NCBI RefSeq assembly: GCF_030052815.1 | Contig: NC_079510.1 | Location: 52,604,725-52,668,724, forward strand | Source: Hevea brasiliensis | Lineage: Eukaryota > Streptophyta > Magnoliopsida > Malpighiales > Euphorbiaceae | Direction of reading: 5' to 3' | DNA: 64,000 nucleotides | Shown here: piece by piece, positions 32,646 through 44,191 of the stretch | Layout of the letters: every line of letters starts with the position of its first letter | Position numbering within the stretch: the stretch's first letter is position 1 | Position numbers and translations under genes: made by a program | The notes under the pieces: generated by a model | What the model saw: only the letters and a program-made list of their open reading frames with translations | Databases searched by the model: none | What the model was told of the DNA's origin: nothing

Positions 32646-33463
32646 AATATCTGGTGCAAGTTTATATATCAACCCAGATGAGTACATATGAATTTCTCTT
32701 TTGCATACTAACATGATGCATTAATGATTTCAACAATACATCTCGACTCAAAAATGGCCTTTCCCTTCAACGTTCAGCACTTCCTTGATCCAATAGGGTA
32801 TGGCATTAACCTTTATTTAAATGGAATAACTATCTATGTGCTTCATTGTTTGGATTCTTTTCTTATCCATAATGTATACTTCTAATGACTTTGGCAGTCA
32901 AAACCATCAAATTTGCATTGCAGAATTGTTTGAGTTAAGTTAGCATAGACAATTCTCATTTCTCGGGGGTAAATTGCAATTGTGACATCTGATGTGTTAT
33001 TTTGACCCATTTTTTCTAGAGACAAATGGTTAGTGTTTTAAAGGGAAAGATTAATGAGGTGATTGCTGCGAAGTTGGAATTCAGCTATCTTCCCATTCCT
33101 TTGAATAAATTTCATCTCGCAAATTTGGGATGTTCAGTTAGACCAAACACCTTTTTTTTAAGTCTAAGATTTACCAAAAGCTATCAAAAAATAATATCAG
33201 CTGCAGTGCTTTGCATATCAAATTCTAGAATTCTAAGTTTTCTTTAGTGATCAGGCAATGAATGACTTCAACACTCTGTTTACCTCTCTCCCACAAGAAA
33301 GGCAGTATTTCACAGCAGGGTTGTCGGGTTCTTTCTATGAAAGGGTTCACTACACAAATGCTCCAAATGAAGTAGTCAATTCTTATTCATCTAAATTTGC
33401 AAAGGACATTGGAAAATTTTCTGAATGATATATCTGAAGAACTTGTGACTGGGGGGATGATGA

Positions 33464-34954
33464 TGATGTGGCCCAACCGCAAGTGCACGGGTCGTACAAG
33501 TAATATAGAAAAGATATCGTTCCCACGAGGAGTTGTGTTAATGATTGAATTTTTGATATAAAAAATGCTAACTAATTTGGACTATTTTTGAAATTAAAGT
33601 AATAAATTGATGGGTATTGGAGTATGAAATCTATATATGCAAAATTAATAATCTATTCAACTATGTAATGATTTAACTAAATTTGCATCAAATTAAAATA
33701 AAGCAAATTCAAATATGGCAATATTCAAAATGGCAAGTAATTAAATTCGATTAGAAATTAACAATGATAAAAAGGCGATTCCGGAGTTCGGGATTTCATA
33801 TTCAAGCTATTTTGGGATTTTCCCTAGCTAGCCCAATCCATGAAATTTATGGGTTTAAAGGAGATTAATTCTAAAATCCTTTGAAAACTCTTTCGAGTGA
33901 GACAAAGAGTGCCTTAATTAACTTAATCCTACTTTCGTGGAGTTAAAATTAACCAAGACCCATTAGGTTCTTTAATCAATCTATTAAAACCCTCTTAACC
34001 CTTAGTCTATTTCTAGATCTAAGTTAATTAAGTCCAATTTCTTGATTAACTATCACTTGGTTTTCTCCTTTCGGTGCTTCAACCAAGGATTAAGAACATA
34101 ACTTAATGGGGCCCTTCATTAAGCATGTGAATAAGCACACAAGAAATGGATTAAACCTCATAAATTCATTAAATTGGGACTAACCCAGTTCAAATCCACA
34201 AAAATAACTAAAATATTACATCCCTTACTCCAGAATCAAAAGTAAACTACTCACTATCCATAATGCTTACAAGATATGATGAGTTTAAATGGAAATAAAG
34301 CTTTAATCTAAGCTAAGAAGTAAGAAATTAAACACTAGAAATGTAGAAAAGTGTAAAGAAAGAAAGAAATCTGCAAATCTTAGTTGAAAAATGGTGTGGA
34401 AGGTGAAGATGGCTCTTCAAATTCTGCTCAGCCCCTCTCCTTTTCTTCTTTGCTCCTTGTCCCCCCTCTAAAATGAGAAAATGGGACTATTTATATCATT
34501 TTTCTGACATGGAGCCCTAAAATAGTATGTTCTAGGAGGAATTGATTGAGGGAATCTTCTGCCAGCTCATTAATGAACTCTTTATGGGACTGCATAAGTG
34601 GATCGCATAAGTTATGCAAATCCCTTATGCGCTTTAACTGATTCTGAGTCACTTATGCGAAATCGCATGACTTGGTGCATAGGTTATGCACAATTTGGTC
34701 AATGCATATTTCAGCTTGAAAACTTGTTTTTGACATCTTTGGCTGTAGAAGACACTCCTCAATGGCAAAATTCTCTTCAGTCCTTCATAAACACCATTTT
34801 TCCTACAAAACAAAGTAAAAATTACAAATTAATCCAAAATTGACAATTATGGAAAACTAACTAAATAACTAATGAAATTAGCTAAAAGTGACTAATAATC
34901 AAATAAAATAGCTATGAAATTAAACCTAAATGATTATGCAAAATGTATGCATCA
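33464..34954 (-). repeat. 3' LTR of element 2 (left in window)
   Basis: This 1491-base direct repeat of 41474-42955 differs from it mostly in a patch at about 34420-34680 rich in CAG, CTG and GCATAAG motifs. That patch has the same TGCATAAG palindromic motifs as the internal array. Confidence 0.93.
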
Positions 34955-34994
34955 AATACCCCCAAACTCAAGCTTTTGCTTGTCCTCAAGCAAA
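34955..34994 (-). promoter_or_regulatory. Polypurine tract and hairpin at the 3' LTR (element 2)
   Basis: On the minus strand TTTGCTTG and CAAGCAAA pair around AGGA (34975-34994), and the purine tract GAGTTTGGGGGTATTT abuts the LTR. The hairpin is identical to that of element 1 at 11724-11743. Confidence 0.8.
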
Positions 34995-36556
34995 CTTTAA
35001 AATGAAATGCAAAAAAATTTTTAGGGGTGCCTTATCCAAAGAGCTATGAAAATTACCTATTAAAGTAACTAAACACACCTTTAGCCATACTAACAATCCA
35101 TATACCCATCCTTCAAAATGCAAAGAATCTAATGCTTATCCAAGCTTTCACCGCTTAGCCATCAAGTCAATTATCATTCAAAATCCCCAAACCAACCAAT
35201 CAAAAGAGAGAGTCATGCTCAAAAGGAATTCTAGAACAATCAATAGTCAAAGTGCCTCTATATAGAATGATGGAATTAAATGAATGAATGGATAATTTTC
35301 CAATCCCATAGGCAAATTCCCTACTCCTATCTCCACTAATGTAGCAAATACTATCAAGAGATCAAAGGTCTTTTAGGGATGTAATGGGGCCATGGGGTTC
35401 AAAATGTGGCTAATAATAATTATTGTTAAAAATGTTTCAAATCATGATTATTTTTCCAATCTTAACAACATAAGTTACACTTCTTATTTTATTATAATTT
35501 TTTTTTTTTTTTTTTTTTTTTTTTTGTATATATGGAGGAGAGAAGTACACAATGAGAATTGTCAAGTGCTAGCAAAACACATAAAAATGGAGGGACATTT
35601 TGATACTTTAAACTTGTATCTTGCATTTTCTTTTTTTATGATTGTCCCTAAAATTGCCACCCCAAACTCATTCCTTTTAATACTTTGGGTGGATTTCTTT
35701 CAATTTGAATGACAATAGTGAAAAGCACATATACTAGCACTTTTACAAGATGACAAGCACTTCTTCTCCCTTTTATTGTATATTTTTTCTTTTTTTTTTA
35801 TTTTTATTTTTATTTTTTTTAGAAAGTGTACCTAATATTCAATATTATTCTCATGAAAAGGGTTGGAGTGTTTGGTTCATTGGCTAGGTAGCAATAAGGA
35901 TTTCAAGAAAAATTAGGGATAAAAAGGCTCAAAGGGGTTTTCAAAGGTCAATTTTAATTAGGAAAAAGGGCCAAAGGTTTAAAATGAGAAGGTTTAAATC
36001 AAAGAATGCCTAATCATCTCTCTTTTCAAGTACAAGCTGGTATTTCGCCTTGAAAGGTTTAGAAAATTTGTTCTAGGATTGGTGAGACATCATTTGACTA
36101 CCTTATATCCAATAACTCCCTCTAAACACTTCCATCTCCAAATGACTAGTTGGGTGGCTTTTTGGCTTAGAAGATATAGGGAAGGGATAACACTTCAAAA
36201 CTTTGCACCTCTTAGGAAACTTTCAATCCACAAACCCAACTAAAGGTAAGTCAAATCACTCTCATAGGCAACTTTTCAATACTCAAGGGATTTGGCAAAA
36301 GAATTTAATGCATGATGCATGATTCCTAAAATGAGTAATGCATTAACTAAATGGAAGAAGTCTATTTGTGTGCAAAGTGTATAATTTCTAAGTGATGTAT
36401 AATGTGTGTGTAAATGTGTTATGTATATGTATGTATGGATGTATATGTAAAATATTTACAATATATGTAAATGAAATGGGATGAGATGTTCCTATACTCA
36501 AAATGTAAAAAAAATGAAGCAAAAATCAAAATGAATGTGCACCCAAACTCAAAATT
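34995..36556. other. Non-coding 3' cassette of element 2
   Basis: About 1.56 kb without coding signal, with poly(T) runs at 35496-35525 and 35785-35820. Several stretches match the 3' cassette of element 1 in reverse complement. The open frame at 35392-35712 spans a homopolymer and is not supported. Confidence 0.6.
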
Positions 36557-36576
36557 AGACATTGTCCTCAATGTCT
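36557..36576 (-). promoter_or_regulatory. Internal hairpin with AGGA loop (element 2)
   Basis: AGACATTG and CAATGTCT form an 8-base stem around AGGA (sense strand). A weaker purine tract follows on the sense strand (reverse of 36541-36554, TTTTGAGTTTGGGT). It is the equivalent of 10232-10267. Confidence 0.6.
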
Positions 36577-36689
36577 CAAGTAGTGCATTATCAAAATTCA
36601 AAGTAAAGAGAAATTACCAGAATTGTGAAATTTAAGAGCAAAAGGAAAGAGTTACCGTATAGAGCGGATGAGAATTCAAGGAATAATGG

Positions 36690-37869
36690 TGATGCATAAG
36701 AGGTCTGCAGTTATGCAGAGTAAAGTGCTATCCAAAACATGTGCATAAGTAGGGTGCATAAGCCGCGGTTCTCAGATGAGTGGCAATAAGGGTTGCATAG
36801 GCTATGTAAAATATTTGCAAATTTTTTTTTTTTTTTGGTCATGCGAAGTGCATAAGTTATGCACTCTCCTTATGCAAGTCTCAAAGAGGTTTTAACTTTT
36901 CCGAACATGTGCATAAGTAGGGTGCATAAGCCGTGTGTTCTGCATGAGTGGCAATAAGGGTTGCATAGGCCATGTAAAATATTTGCAAAAATTTTTTTTT
37001 TTTTTTTTGGTCATGCGAAGTGCATAAGTTTTGCACTCTCCTTTTGCAAGTCTCAGCAGGTTTTAACTTTTCCACAACATGTGCATAAGTAGTGTGAATA
37101 AGCCGTTCTGTTATGCATGATTGGCAATAAGGGTTGCATAGGCTATGTAAAATATTTGCAAATTTTTTTTTTTTTTTTTTGGTCATGCGGAAGTGCATAA
37201 GTTATGCACTCTCCTTATGCAAGTCTCAGCAGGTTTTGGAATTTTGAGGAGCGAAGTCATGCGGGAGTGCATAAGTCATGCACTCCCCTTATGCATCTCT
37301 CGGCAGAATTGGTTGTTCGAAAATCGTCATGCGTAGTGCATAGGTTATGCACTCTGCTCATGCACTGTTCGGCAATTTTTGGAATTTTGGGTTGGTGGTC
37401 ATGCAGAAGTGCATAGGTTATGAACTCTGCTTATGCACCCCTCGGCAAGTTTGAATTTTTGGAGTTCTTGGTCATGCAGAAGTGCATAGGTTATGCACTC
37501 TGCTTATGCACCCCTCGGCAGAATTGGAAATTCAGAGTTTTTCGTTATGCGGAAGTGCATAACTTATGCACCTTCCTTATGCACCCTCGCAAGTTTGATT
37601 TTTAGGTTTCGTCATGCGTAGTGCATAGGTTATGCACTCTACTTATGCACCCCTCGCATTGGAAATTGAGTTTTTGGTTATGCGTATGCATAGGTTATGC
37701 ACTCGCTTATGCATTTCGCAGAGAGAGAAAATGCAGAATTTGAAGTTGTGCAAATGTGCATAAGTCATGCACTCACCTTATGCAAGTTTTGACAGATATG
37801 AAATTTGACAAAATGAGGTTATGCAGAAGTGCATAAGCTATGCAGTTGCTTATGCACAAGTTAGCAAGA
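36690..37869. repeat. Tandem array of GCATAAGTTATGC-bearing units inside element 2
   Basis: About three longer units of roughly 165-180 bases (36730-37200), each with a poly(T) run, are followed by about nine shorter units of roughly 65-90 bases (37200-37860). Every unit holds a variant of the near-palindrome TGCATAAGTTATGCA followed by CTTATGCA. The same motif occurs in the LTRs at about 34590-34700 and 42598-42700. The short open frames here are repeat artefacts. Confidence 0.85.
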
Positions 37870-38597
37870 TCAAGAATGCAATAGAACATGGATTGCAAGT
37901 GTGAAAAATACCCTAGAATGAGGAAATATAATTCCATGAAGCATAAACCATGAGAAGTTTCACCAAAAACACATCAATATATACAAAGTATATCAAAAAG
38001 GCATCACACAAGCATGTAAAAATGGATCCTACATAAAAGACCTTTGAGAACTATGCCATTTTAAGACAAATTCTGCAAATCAACATTTAGCACATAAAAC
38101 TCCATAAAATTTGCATGAAGTTGCATCTAACCACAAATGATGAAATGAAGTCTCCAAGTTTTGCCAAGAAAATGCAGCATTTTTACCTTGAATCCTACAA
38201 CCCAAAGAAGCTCAAAACTGCAAAAATGACTCACTTACCACCATATTAAGATTAAAACCACACATACTTAAAAGTCTCACACCCAACCTCACCAAAAACA
38301 CAAGCCATCTGCTGCAAACACCCTCTTTACTGCAGAATTTCTTCTTCCTCTCTTTCTAAACCAGATTGCAGCTCAAGGACAGAATCTATCTGCTGCAGAC
38401 TTTTCCTTTTCTGCAGATTGCATTTTTCCTCTGCAATAACCAGATTGCAGCTCCCAATAGTTCACCAGCCTTTCTTCATTGATATACATCTACAAGGGAC
38501 AAGATTTAATAATGTCAAAAATTTAATTTGAGGAAATTTAAGATAAAAACAAAATTAATGAAAATGAAAGTAAATCAACAAAAGCAAAATAAAAGGA
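37870..38597. other. Non-coding stretch of element 2 upstream of the array
   Basis: No coding signal. It includes clusters of CTGCAGA and GATTGCAGCT motifs at 38300-38460, comparable in position and style to the CTGCAAT-rich stretch of element 1 near 7110-7260. Confidence 0.5.
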
Positions 38598-38615
38598 CTT
38601 GGGATGCCTCCCAAG
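38598..38615 (-). other. Stem-loop just after the protease stop (element 2)
   Basis: CTTGGGA and TCCCAAG form a perfect 7-base stem with a 4-base loop, in the same position relative to the protease stop as 6673-6690 in element 1. Confidence 0.65.
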
Positions 38616-38655
38616 AGCGCTAATTTATAGTCCTTAGCTAGACTCTTTTCATGTT

Positions 38656-39633
38656 TCATGGTGGCTGAAATTGGAATTTGTTGCCTCTGTTTCCAATAGG
38701 TGCTTCAATGAATCTATACTTCATTTTCTTTCCATCACATGAGAAGATCCTTGTTGCTTTGTCTAAAAATTCGACCATTTCTTTCTTGACAACCTTTGGT
38801 GCATCTTTTTCTTTGAGAGATGGTTGCTTTACTTCACTTTTCTCCACTTGCTCAACTTGAAAGATTGGTGCCATAGGACAAGGTGGATTACTATTCAAAT
38901 CTTGTGCAAATGCAGCCTCTTTTGGATTTTCATCATTGATACTCCCTTCATGGATAAGACAACTTTCAAGAGAAGCCTTCGGATAGCTCTTTCTAAAGTG
39001 CTCTTTTACTAACTCATCAACTATATCAATTCTCAAACAAGAGTCTACATCTTCATGTTGCTTCTTCTTATCATGGCCACTATTGAGGACTCACTGATCC
39101 GCTCCGTTTCTAAGAGTAAGCTTTTCACCTTTCACGCCAATCAAAGCACCACTGTAGCTGTGAAAGGCCTCTCCAAAATGATTGGCATATGAGAATCCTC
39201 TTCCATGTCCAAAATGACAAAGTCAACTGGGATGTAAAATTTTCCAACCTTCAGTGGTATATTTTCCAAGATCCCTTCTGGATATTTAATTGATCTGTCT
39301 GCCAACTGAAGAGAAATGTGGGTTGGCTTAAGATCTCCCATGTTAAGCTTCTCATAGATGGAGAGGGGCATAAGGCTTACACTAGCCCCTAAATCACATA
39401 AAGCTTTTATAGAACATGATTCCTCAATATGGCATGGAATTGAAAACTCCTGGATCCTTGAGCTTTGGAGGAAGTTTCCTTTGGAGGATAGCACTGCATT
39501 CCTCAGTTAAGGCTACAGTCTCATAATCTTCAAGTCTTCTTTTGTTTGAGAGAATTTCTTTCAAAAACTTAGCATAAGAAGGCATTTGGGAAAGAGCATC
39601 GATAAAAGGCACATTTATATATAGCTTCTTCAA
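38656..39633 (-). pseudogene. Aspartic protease region of element 2, frameshifted
   Basis: Reading from 39633: FIDALSQMPSYAKFLKEIL (linker), a frame change near 39450, then the protease with active-site DLGASVS and VPLKVGKFYIPVDF-like core (here IPLKVGKFYIPVDF), and IILERPFTATV, where element 1 has IILGRPF. A further frame break precedes the tail at 39036-38656, which ends EFLDKATRIFSCDGKKMKY, matching the element 1 tail. Confidence 0.82.
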
Positions 39634-39638
39634 AACCT

Positions 39639-41338
39639 CTAAGAACTTCCCAAATTGCTTATCAAGCTTGGCTTTTTGAAATCTCTGTGGAAAGGGAAGC
39701 TGTGGCTTGTAAGGCTCTGGAGGTATATATTTCTCTTCTTTCTCTCCAACCTCCTCTTTACCTTTTCTTGCACTCCCTTTTTCACTCTTTGTTTTTCATC
39801 TCCCTCAAAATCTTCCTCATTTTCTCTCTTTTCAACTTTTTCACTCTTCTCATTATGCACTATTTTACCACTCTTCAGTGTGATGGCATGACATTGCTCC
39901 CTTGGATTTTCTGTTTGACTAGGAAGTTTCCCCATAGAATTGGTACTTGATGAGCATGCTTGTTGTGCAACTGATTTTCCAAGATCCTATTGTGTGTTTG
40001 CATTTGTTCCACCTTGCTTTCATCTCTCTCAACTCTTCATCATGCTTAATTTGATTAGCAAGAATTTGTTGTAATAAAGCCTGTGATGGAACTTTGTTCT
40101 CTTTGTCTTGGTAAAGGTGCAGTATTTGCATTCTTTTGCTGAAAACTAGGTGGTGGTTGCCTAGGTTGTTGGTATTGATGCTCTTGTTGTTGTGATGAAA
40201 AGTTCCGAGTTGAAGCTTGATTTTGCTGATTCTCCCATGAAAAATTGGGATGATTCCTCCAAGCATATGAAGGATAATCTACTCCACAGCTCATTGTTCC
40301 TTCTGCATAAGTAACTTGTTGAGAACTTCCAGAGCATGATGATGAACTGACTAGCATACTTAAATCCTCCATTTTCTTAGCAAGGACATTAGTGAGTGCA
40401 TCAAATTTGGCATTGATCATGTTGAATGGATCAAGCTCATACATTCTAGCAACTTGCCTTTTTTGAGTTGGAGTTGACCCTCTTGGACTACTCCATAGAT
40501 GACTGTTCTTTGCTATTTTCTCTAATAACTCATAAGCTTCATCTTCATGCTTAATGATGAATTCCTCCGATTTGAGCATCAATGATTCCTCCGATAGCAG
40601 AGTGACATTTGTGTAAAAATTCGGTTTATCATCCATTTAGGAATGGCATGATGTGGACATTGTCTCTCCAACTCCTTCCATCTCATCCATGACTCATAAA
40701 GAGTCTCATCTTCTCTTGGTCTAAAAGCAATCATTTGATTCCTCAACTCTTGAGTTTTTCCAGGTGGAAAGTATTGGGCAAGAAATACATCGTTGAGTCG
40801 CTCCCAATTTGTAATTGAGTTGTGAGGTAAAGAATCAAGCCAATCCAATGCTCTATCTTTCAAAGAGAATGGAAACAATTTTAGCCTTCTTTGCATCATC
40901 GATACTCCAGTTGTTTTTGCATGTCACAAATCATAGCAAACTTCTTCTGTGTGTGTGGATTTTCAAGGATGACCCCAAATTGAGAATTCAATCATTTGAA
41001 GGACTCCAAAATCCATCTTGTAACTATTTACATCAATTCTTGGTCTTGCTATGCTCTCTCTCAAGTCATCAAAACGAGGAAAAGCATGATCCATCATACT
41101 TCCCCTAGGCAGATTAGCATTTACTACCTCTTCACCATGGGCTGCATTTTCATTATTTTGACCATTTCCAGCATTACCAACACCAATTCTAATTCTTTCA
41201 CACCATGTCTGCTTCTAATTCAGTTTCTATCAAGGCTTCTTTTCTTTTTCTGGTTTCTTTCTTGTTGGCCTTACAAAATTTCTCAATTTCAGGGTTGAAT
41301 AATAAGGATGTATCACTTGAGCTTCTAGCTCTTCTCAT
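39639..41338 (-). pseudogene. Degenerate gag of element 2
   Basis: The likely start is ATG at 41338 (MRRARSSSDTSLLF). Recognisable segments are the gag core (LKLFPFSLKDRALDWL, NDVFLAQYFPPGKT, ETLYESWMRWKELERQCPHH) at 40899-40620, a middle part (DEAYELLEKIAKNSHLWSS, DPFNMINAKFDALTN) at 40560-40380, a Gln-rich stretch, and the linker motif AITLKSGK near 39880. Frameshifts and stops separate them. It aligns segment by segment with the gag of element 1. Confidence 0.85.
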
Positions 41339-41449
41339 AAAAGATTAAAAGTACCTAAAAAAGAACAAACAAACACAAAAATGAAAAGATAACAAAAATA
41401 AAACTAAAAATAACTAAAATGATCAAGAATTCAATCTTAAACAAACAAC

Positions 41450-41467
41450 TCCCCGGCAACGGCGCCA
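41450..41467 (-). other. Primer binding site, tRNA-Asp type (element 2)
   Basis: On the minus strand this reads TGGCGCCGTTGCCGGGGA, identical to element 1 and complementary to the 3' end of tRNA-Asp, 6 bases inside the LTR. Confidence 0.9.
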
Positions 41468-41473
41468 AAAACT

Positions 41474-42955
41474 TGATGTGGCCCAACCGCAAGTGCACGG
41501 TCGCATAAGTAATATAGAAAGATATCGTTCCCACGAGGAGTTGTGTTAATGATTGAATTTTTGATATAAAAAATGCTAACTAATTTGGACTATTTTTGAA
41601 ATTAAAGTAATAAATTGATGGGTATTGGAGTATGAAATCTATATATGCAAAATTAATAATCTATTCAACTATGTAATGATTTAACTAAATTTGCATCAAA
41701 TTAAAATAAAGCAAATTCAAATATGGCAATATTCAAAATGGCAAGTAATTAAATTCGATTAGAAATTAACAATGATAAAAAGGCGATTCCGGAGTTCGGG
41801 ATTTCATATTCAAGCTATTTTGGGATTTTCCCTAGCTAGCCCAATCCATGAAATTTATGGGTTTAAAGGAGATTAATTCTAAAATCCTTTGAAAACTCTT
41901 TCGAGTGAGACAAAGAGTGCCTTAATTAACTTAATCCTACTTTCGTGGAGTTAAAATTAACCAAGACCCATTAGGTTCTTTAATCAATCTATTAAAACCC
42001 TCTTAACCCTTAGTCTATTTCTAGATCTAAGTTAATTAAGTCCAATTTCTTGATTAACTATCACTTGGTTTTCTCCTTTCGATGCTTCAACCAAGGATTA
42101 AGAACATAACTTAATGGGGCCCTTCATTAAGCATGTGAATAAGCACACAAGAAATGGATTAAACCTCATAAATTCATTAAATTGGGACTAACCCCGTTCA
42201 AATCCACAAAAATAACTAAAATATTACATCCCTTACTCCATAATCAAAAGTAAACTACTCACTATCCATAATGCTTACAAGATATGATGAGTTTAAATGG
42301 AAATAAAGCTTTAATCTAAGCTAAGAAGTAAGAAATTAAACACTAGAAATGTAGAAAAGTGTAAAGAAAGAAAGAAATCTGCAAATCTTAGTTGAAAAAT
42401 GGTGTGGAAGGTGAAGATGGCTCTTCAAATTCCACTCAGCCCTCTCCTTTTCTTCTTTGCTCCTTGTCCCCTCTAAAATGAGAAAATGGGACTATTTATA
42501 TCATTTTTTCCGACATGGAGCCCTAAAATAGTATGTTCTAGGAGGAATTGATTGAGGGAATCTTCTCACACTCATTAATGAACTCTTTATGGATCAGCAT
42601 AAGTGGATCGCATAAGTTATGCATCCCTTATGCGCTTTCTGGTTCTGAGTCACTTATGCGAAACTGCATGACTTGGTGCATAGGTTATGCACAATTTGGT
42701 CAATGCATATTTCAGCTTGAAAACTTGTTTTTGACATCTTTGGCTGTAGAAGACACTCCTCAATGGCAAAATTCTCTTCAGTCCTTCATAAACACCATTT
42801 TTCCTACAAAACAAAGTAAAAATTACAAATTAATCCAAAATTGACAATTATGGAAAACTAACTAAATAACTAATGAAATTAGCTAAAAGTGACTAATAAT
42901 CAAATAAAATAGCTATGAAATTAAACCTAAATGATTATGCAAAATGTATGCATCA
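41474..42955 (-). repeat. 5' LTR of element 2 (right in window)
   Basis: It is adjacent to the primer site and ends at the GATGA target duplication. It pairs with 33464-34954. Confidence 0.93.
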
Positions 42956-43070
42956 GATGACAGTTGTTACACTAGGTATCCCCAATGGAATGCCTTTTTC
43001 TGAGTTACCTAATTGCTTGCTATTTGAATGCATGGTGTTCAGCATTTTGGATAAAGGTGAAAGAGTTAAG

Positions 43071-43683
43071 GTGATGATCAACTTATATTTTCAAGTGTTA
43101 TTTTTATGTAGCTTGAATTTTGGATATGTCTTTGTGAATCCGAATTGTGTTTCGACCTGAAAGTTTCGTGTTGTGACCTGGTTAGGATAAAAAGTGAGGT
43201 CTGTGATGATATGGACCAATATAAATATTATAATATTTTACCATTTGCATTAGAGTTGTGAGCTATTCAGAAAAACATTGGGGTTAGGATTTACGAATTT
43301 TGAGTGATTGTATATTATTCTTTTCATCACAGTGAAACTTTTTTTCTCATCTTGCTCGTGGACGTAGACCTTACAGTCGAATCATGTAAATTCTGTATTA
43401 TTATTTTCTTTTTCCTATACTATGTGATTATGCGATTGTGTGTCCGCATTAAATTTACGTGTCTACTAACATCAAGATTAGCCTTGCTATATATAATATT
43501 TTACATTTGTAATTATTTTAATATTTTAGACAAAATTGGGGTTTTTGATTCAATTTTAGAAGTCTGTCTAGGAAGAATGTAACAGATTTAAGTATTTTGT
43601 TATTAATAACATTACAAATGGATATGATTATCAGGTGGTAATAGTATCAGCTTACTTTGAAAGAGTAGGCTGCTTATTATGCT
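43071..43683. other. Spacer after pseudogene A, copy 2
   Basis: Orthologous to 13564-14176. No SABATH exon 3 was found. Confidence 0.5.
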
Positions 43684-43693
43684 GGATGGGCAC

Positions 43694-44181
43694 GGATAAA
43701 TTTTAATAATTGTCCATGAACTTATATAGTTATAACACTACAGCCCTTTAATTTTAAAATGTAACATAAAACTCCATAAACTTTCAAATTTTGCATAATA
43801 AAATCCCTCTGATTTTTAATTACTGATTTTTCAGTTAGAAACTGATGTGAATAGCTTTTGCATGGCGCTTAGTCAATATTTCTCTCTCCTCTATTATGCA
43901 AAGTGTAAAATTATTCTCTTTATAAATGAAAAATTATTCTATCTATAGAGAGAAAAATAATTCAATTTATACATAGCTTGAGAGAGAAAAGAGAAATACT
44001 GACTAAGCTCCATGCTGAAATTGTCCAGGTCAGTGTCTAACAGAAAAATTGATAATTGGAGGTTAGAGGGATTTTACTGTGTAAAATTTAAAAGTTGATG
44101 GGGTTTTATGTTATATTTTTAAGTTGAGGGACTATAATGTTAGAACTAGATAAGTTCATGGATAATTATCAAAATTTATCC
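43694..44181. mobile_element. MITE with long inverted ends (copy 2)
   Basis: Orthologous to 14187-14674 and the same length (488 bases), with the same imperfect 10-base flanking duplication. Confidence 0.75.
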
Positions 44182-44191
44182 GAATGGGCAC

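Larger units (their letters stand above)
33464..42955 (-). mobile_element. Non-autonomous Ty3/gypsy-type gag-protease LTR retrotransposon (element 2)
   Basis: The element starts TGATGTGGCC, ends ATGCATCA on the plus strand and is flanked by GATGA (33459-33463, 42956-42960). Copy 1 keeps the empty site at 13449-13453. Read on the minus strand: 5' LTR 42955-41474, tRNA-Asp primer site, degenerate gag, protease, noncoding DNA with a tandem array, hairpin and polypurine tract, 3' LTR. There is no reverse transcriptase, integrase or ORF1-like region. It is related to element 1 in gag, protease, primer site, LTR 3' end and 3' cassette, but is clearly a different family by LTR sequence. Confidence 0.92.
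33020..43070 (+). pseudogene. SABATH methyltransferase pseudogene A, copy 2, split by a different LTR element
   Basis: The exon 2 remnant lies at 33020-33463 and 42956-43070. It shares the ancestral lesions of copy 1: the stop before VFF, the deletion joining SGSFYERVH to YTNAPNEVV, and the frameshift after FAKDI. Here the gag-protease element entered within GGGGGATGATGA, in the codons for TGGMMTVVTLG. No exon 1 or 3 was found. It is orthologous to 1900-13563. Confidence 0.85.

Noticed and set aside
36690..37869. Regularly spaced repeats as a CRISPR array
   Set aside because: This is plant DNA; units are degenerate, vary in length, have no unique spacers and lie inside a retrotransposon.
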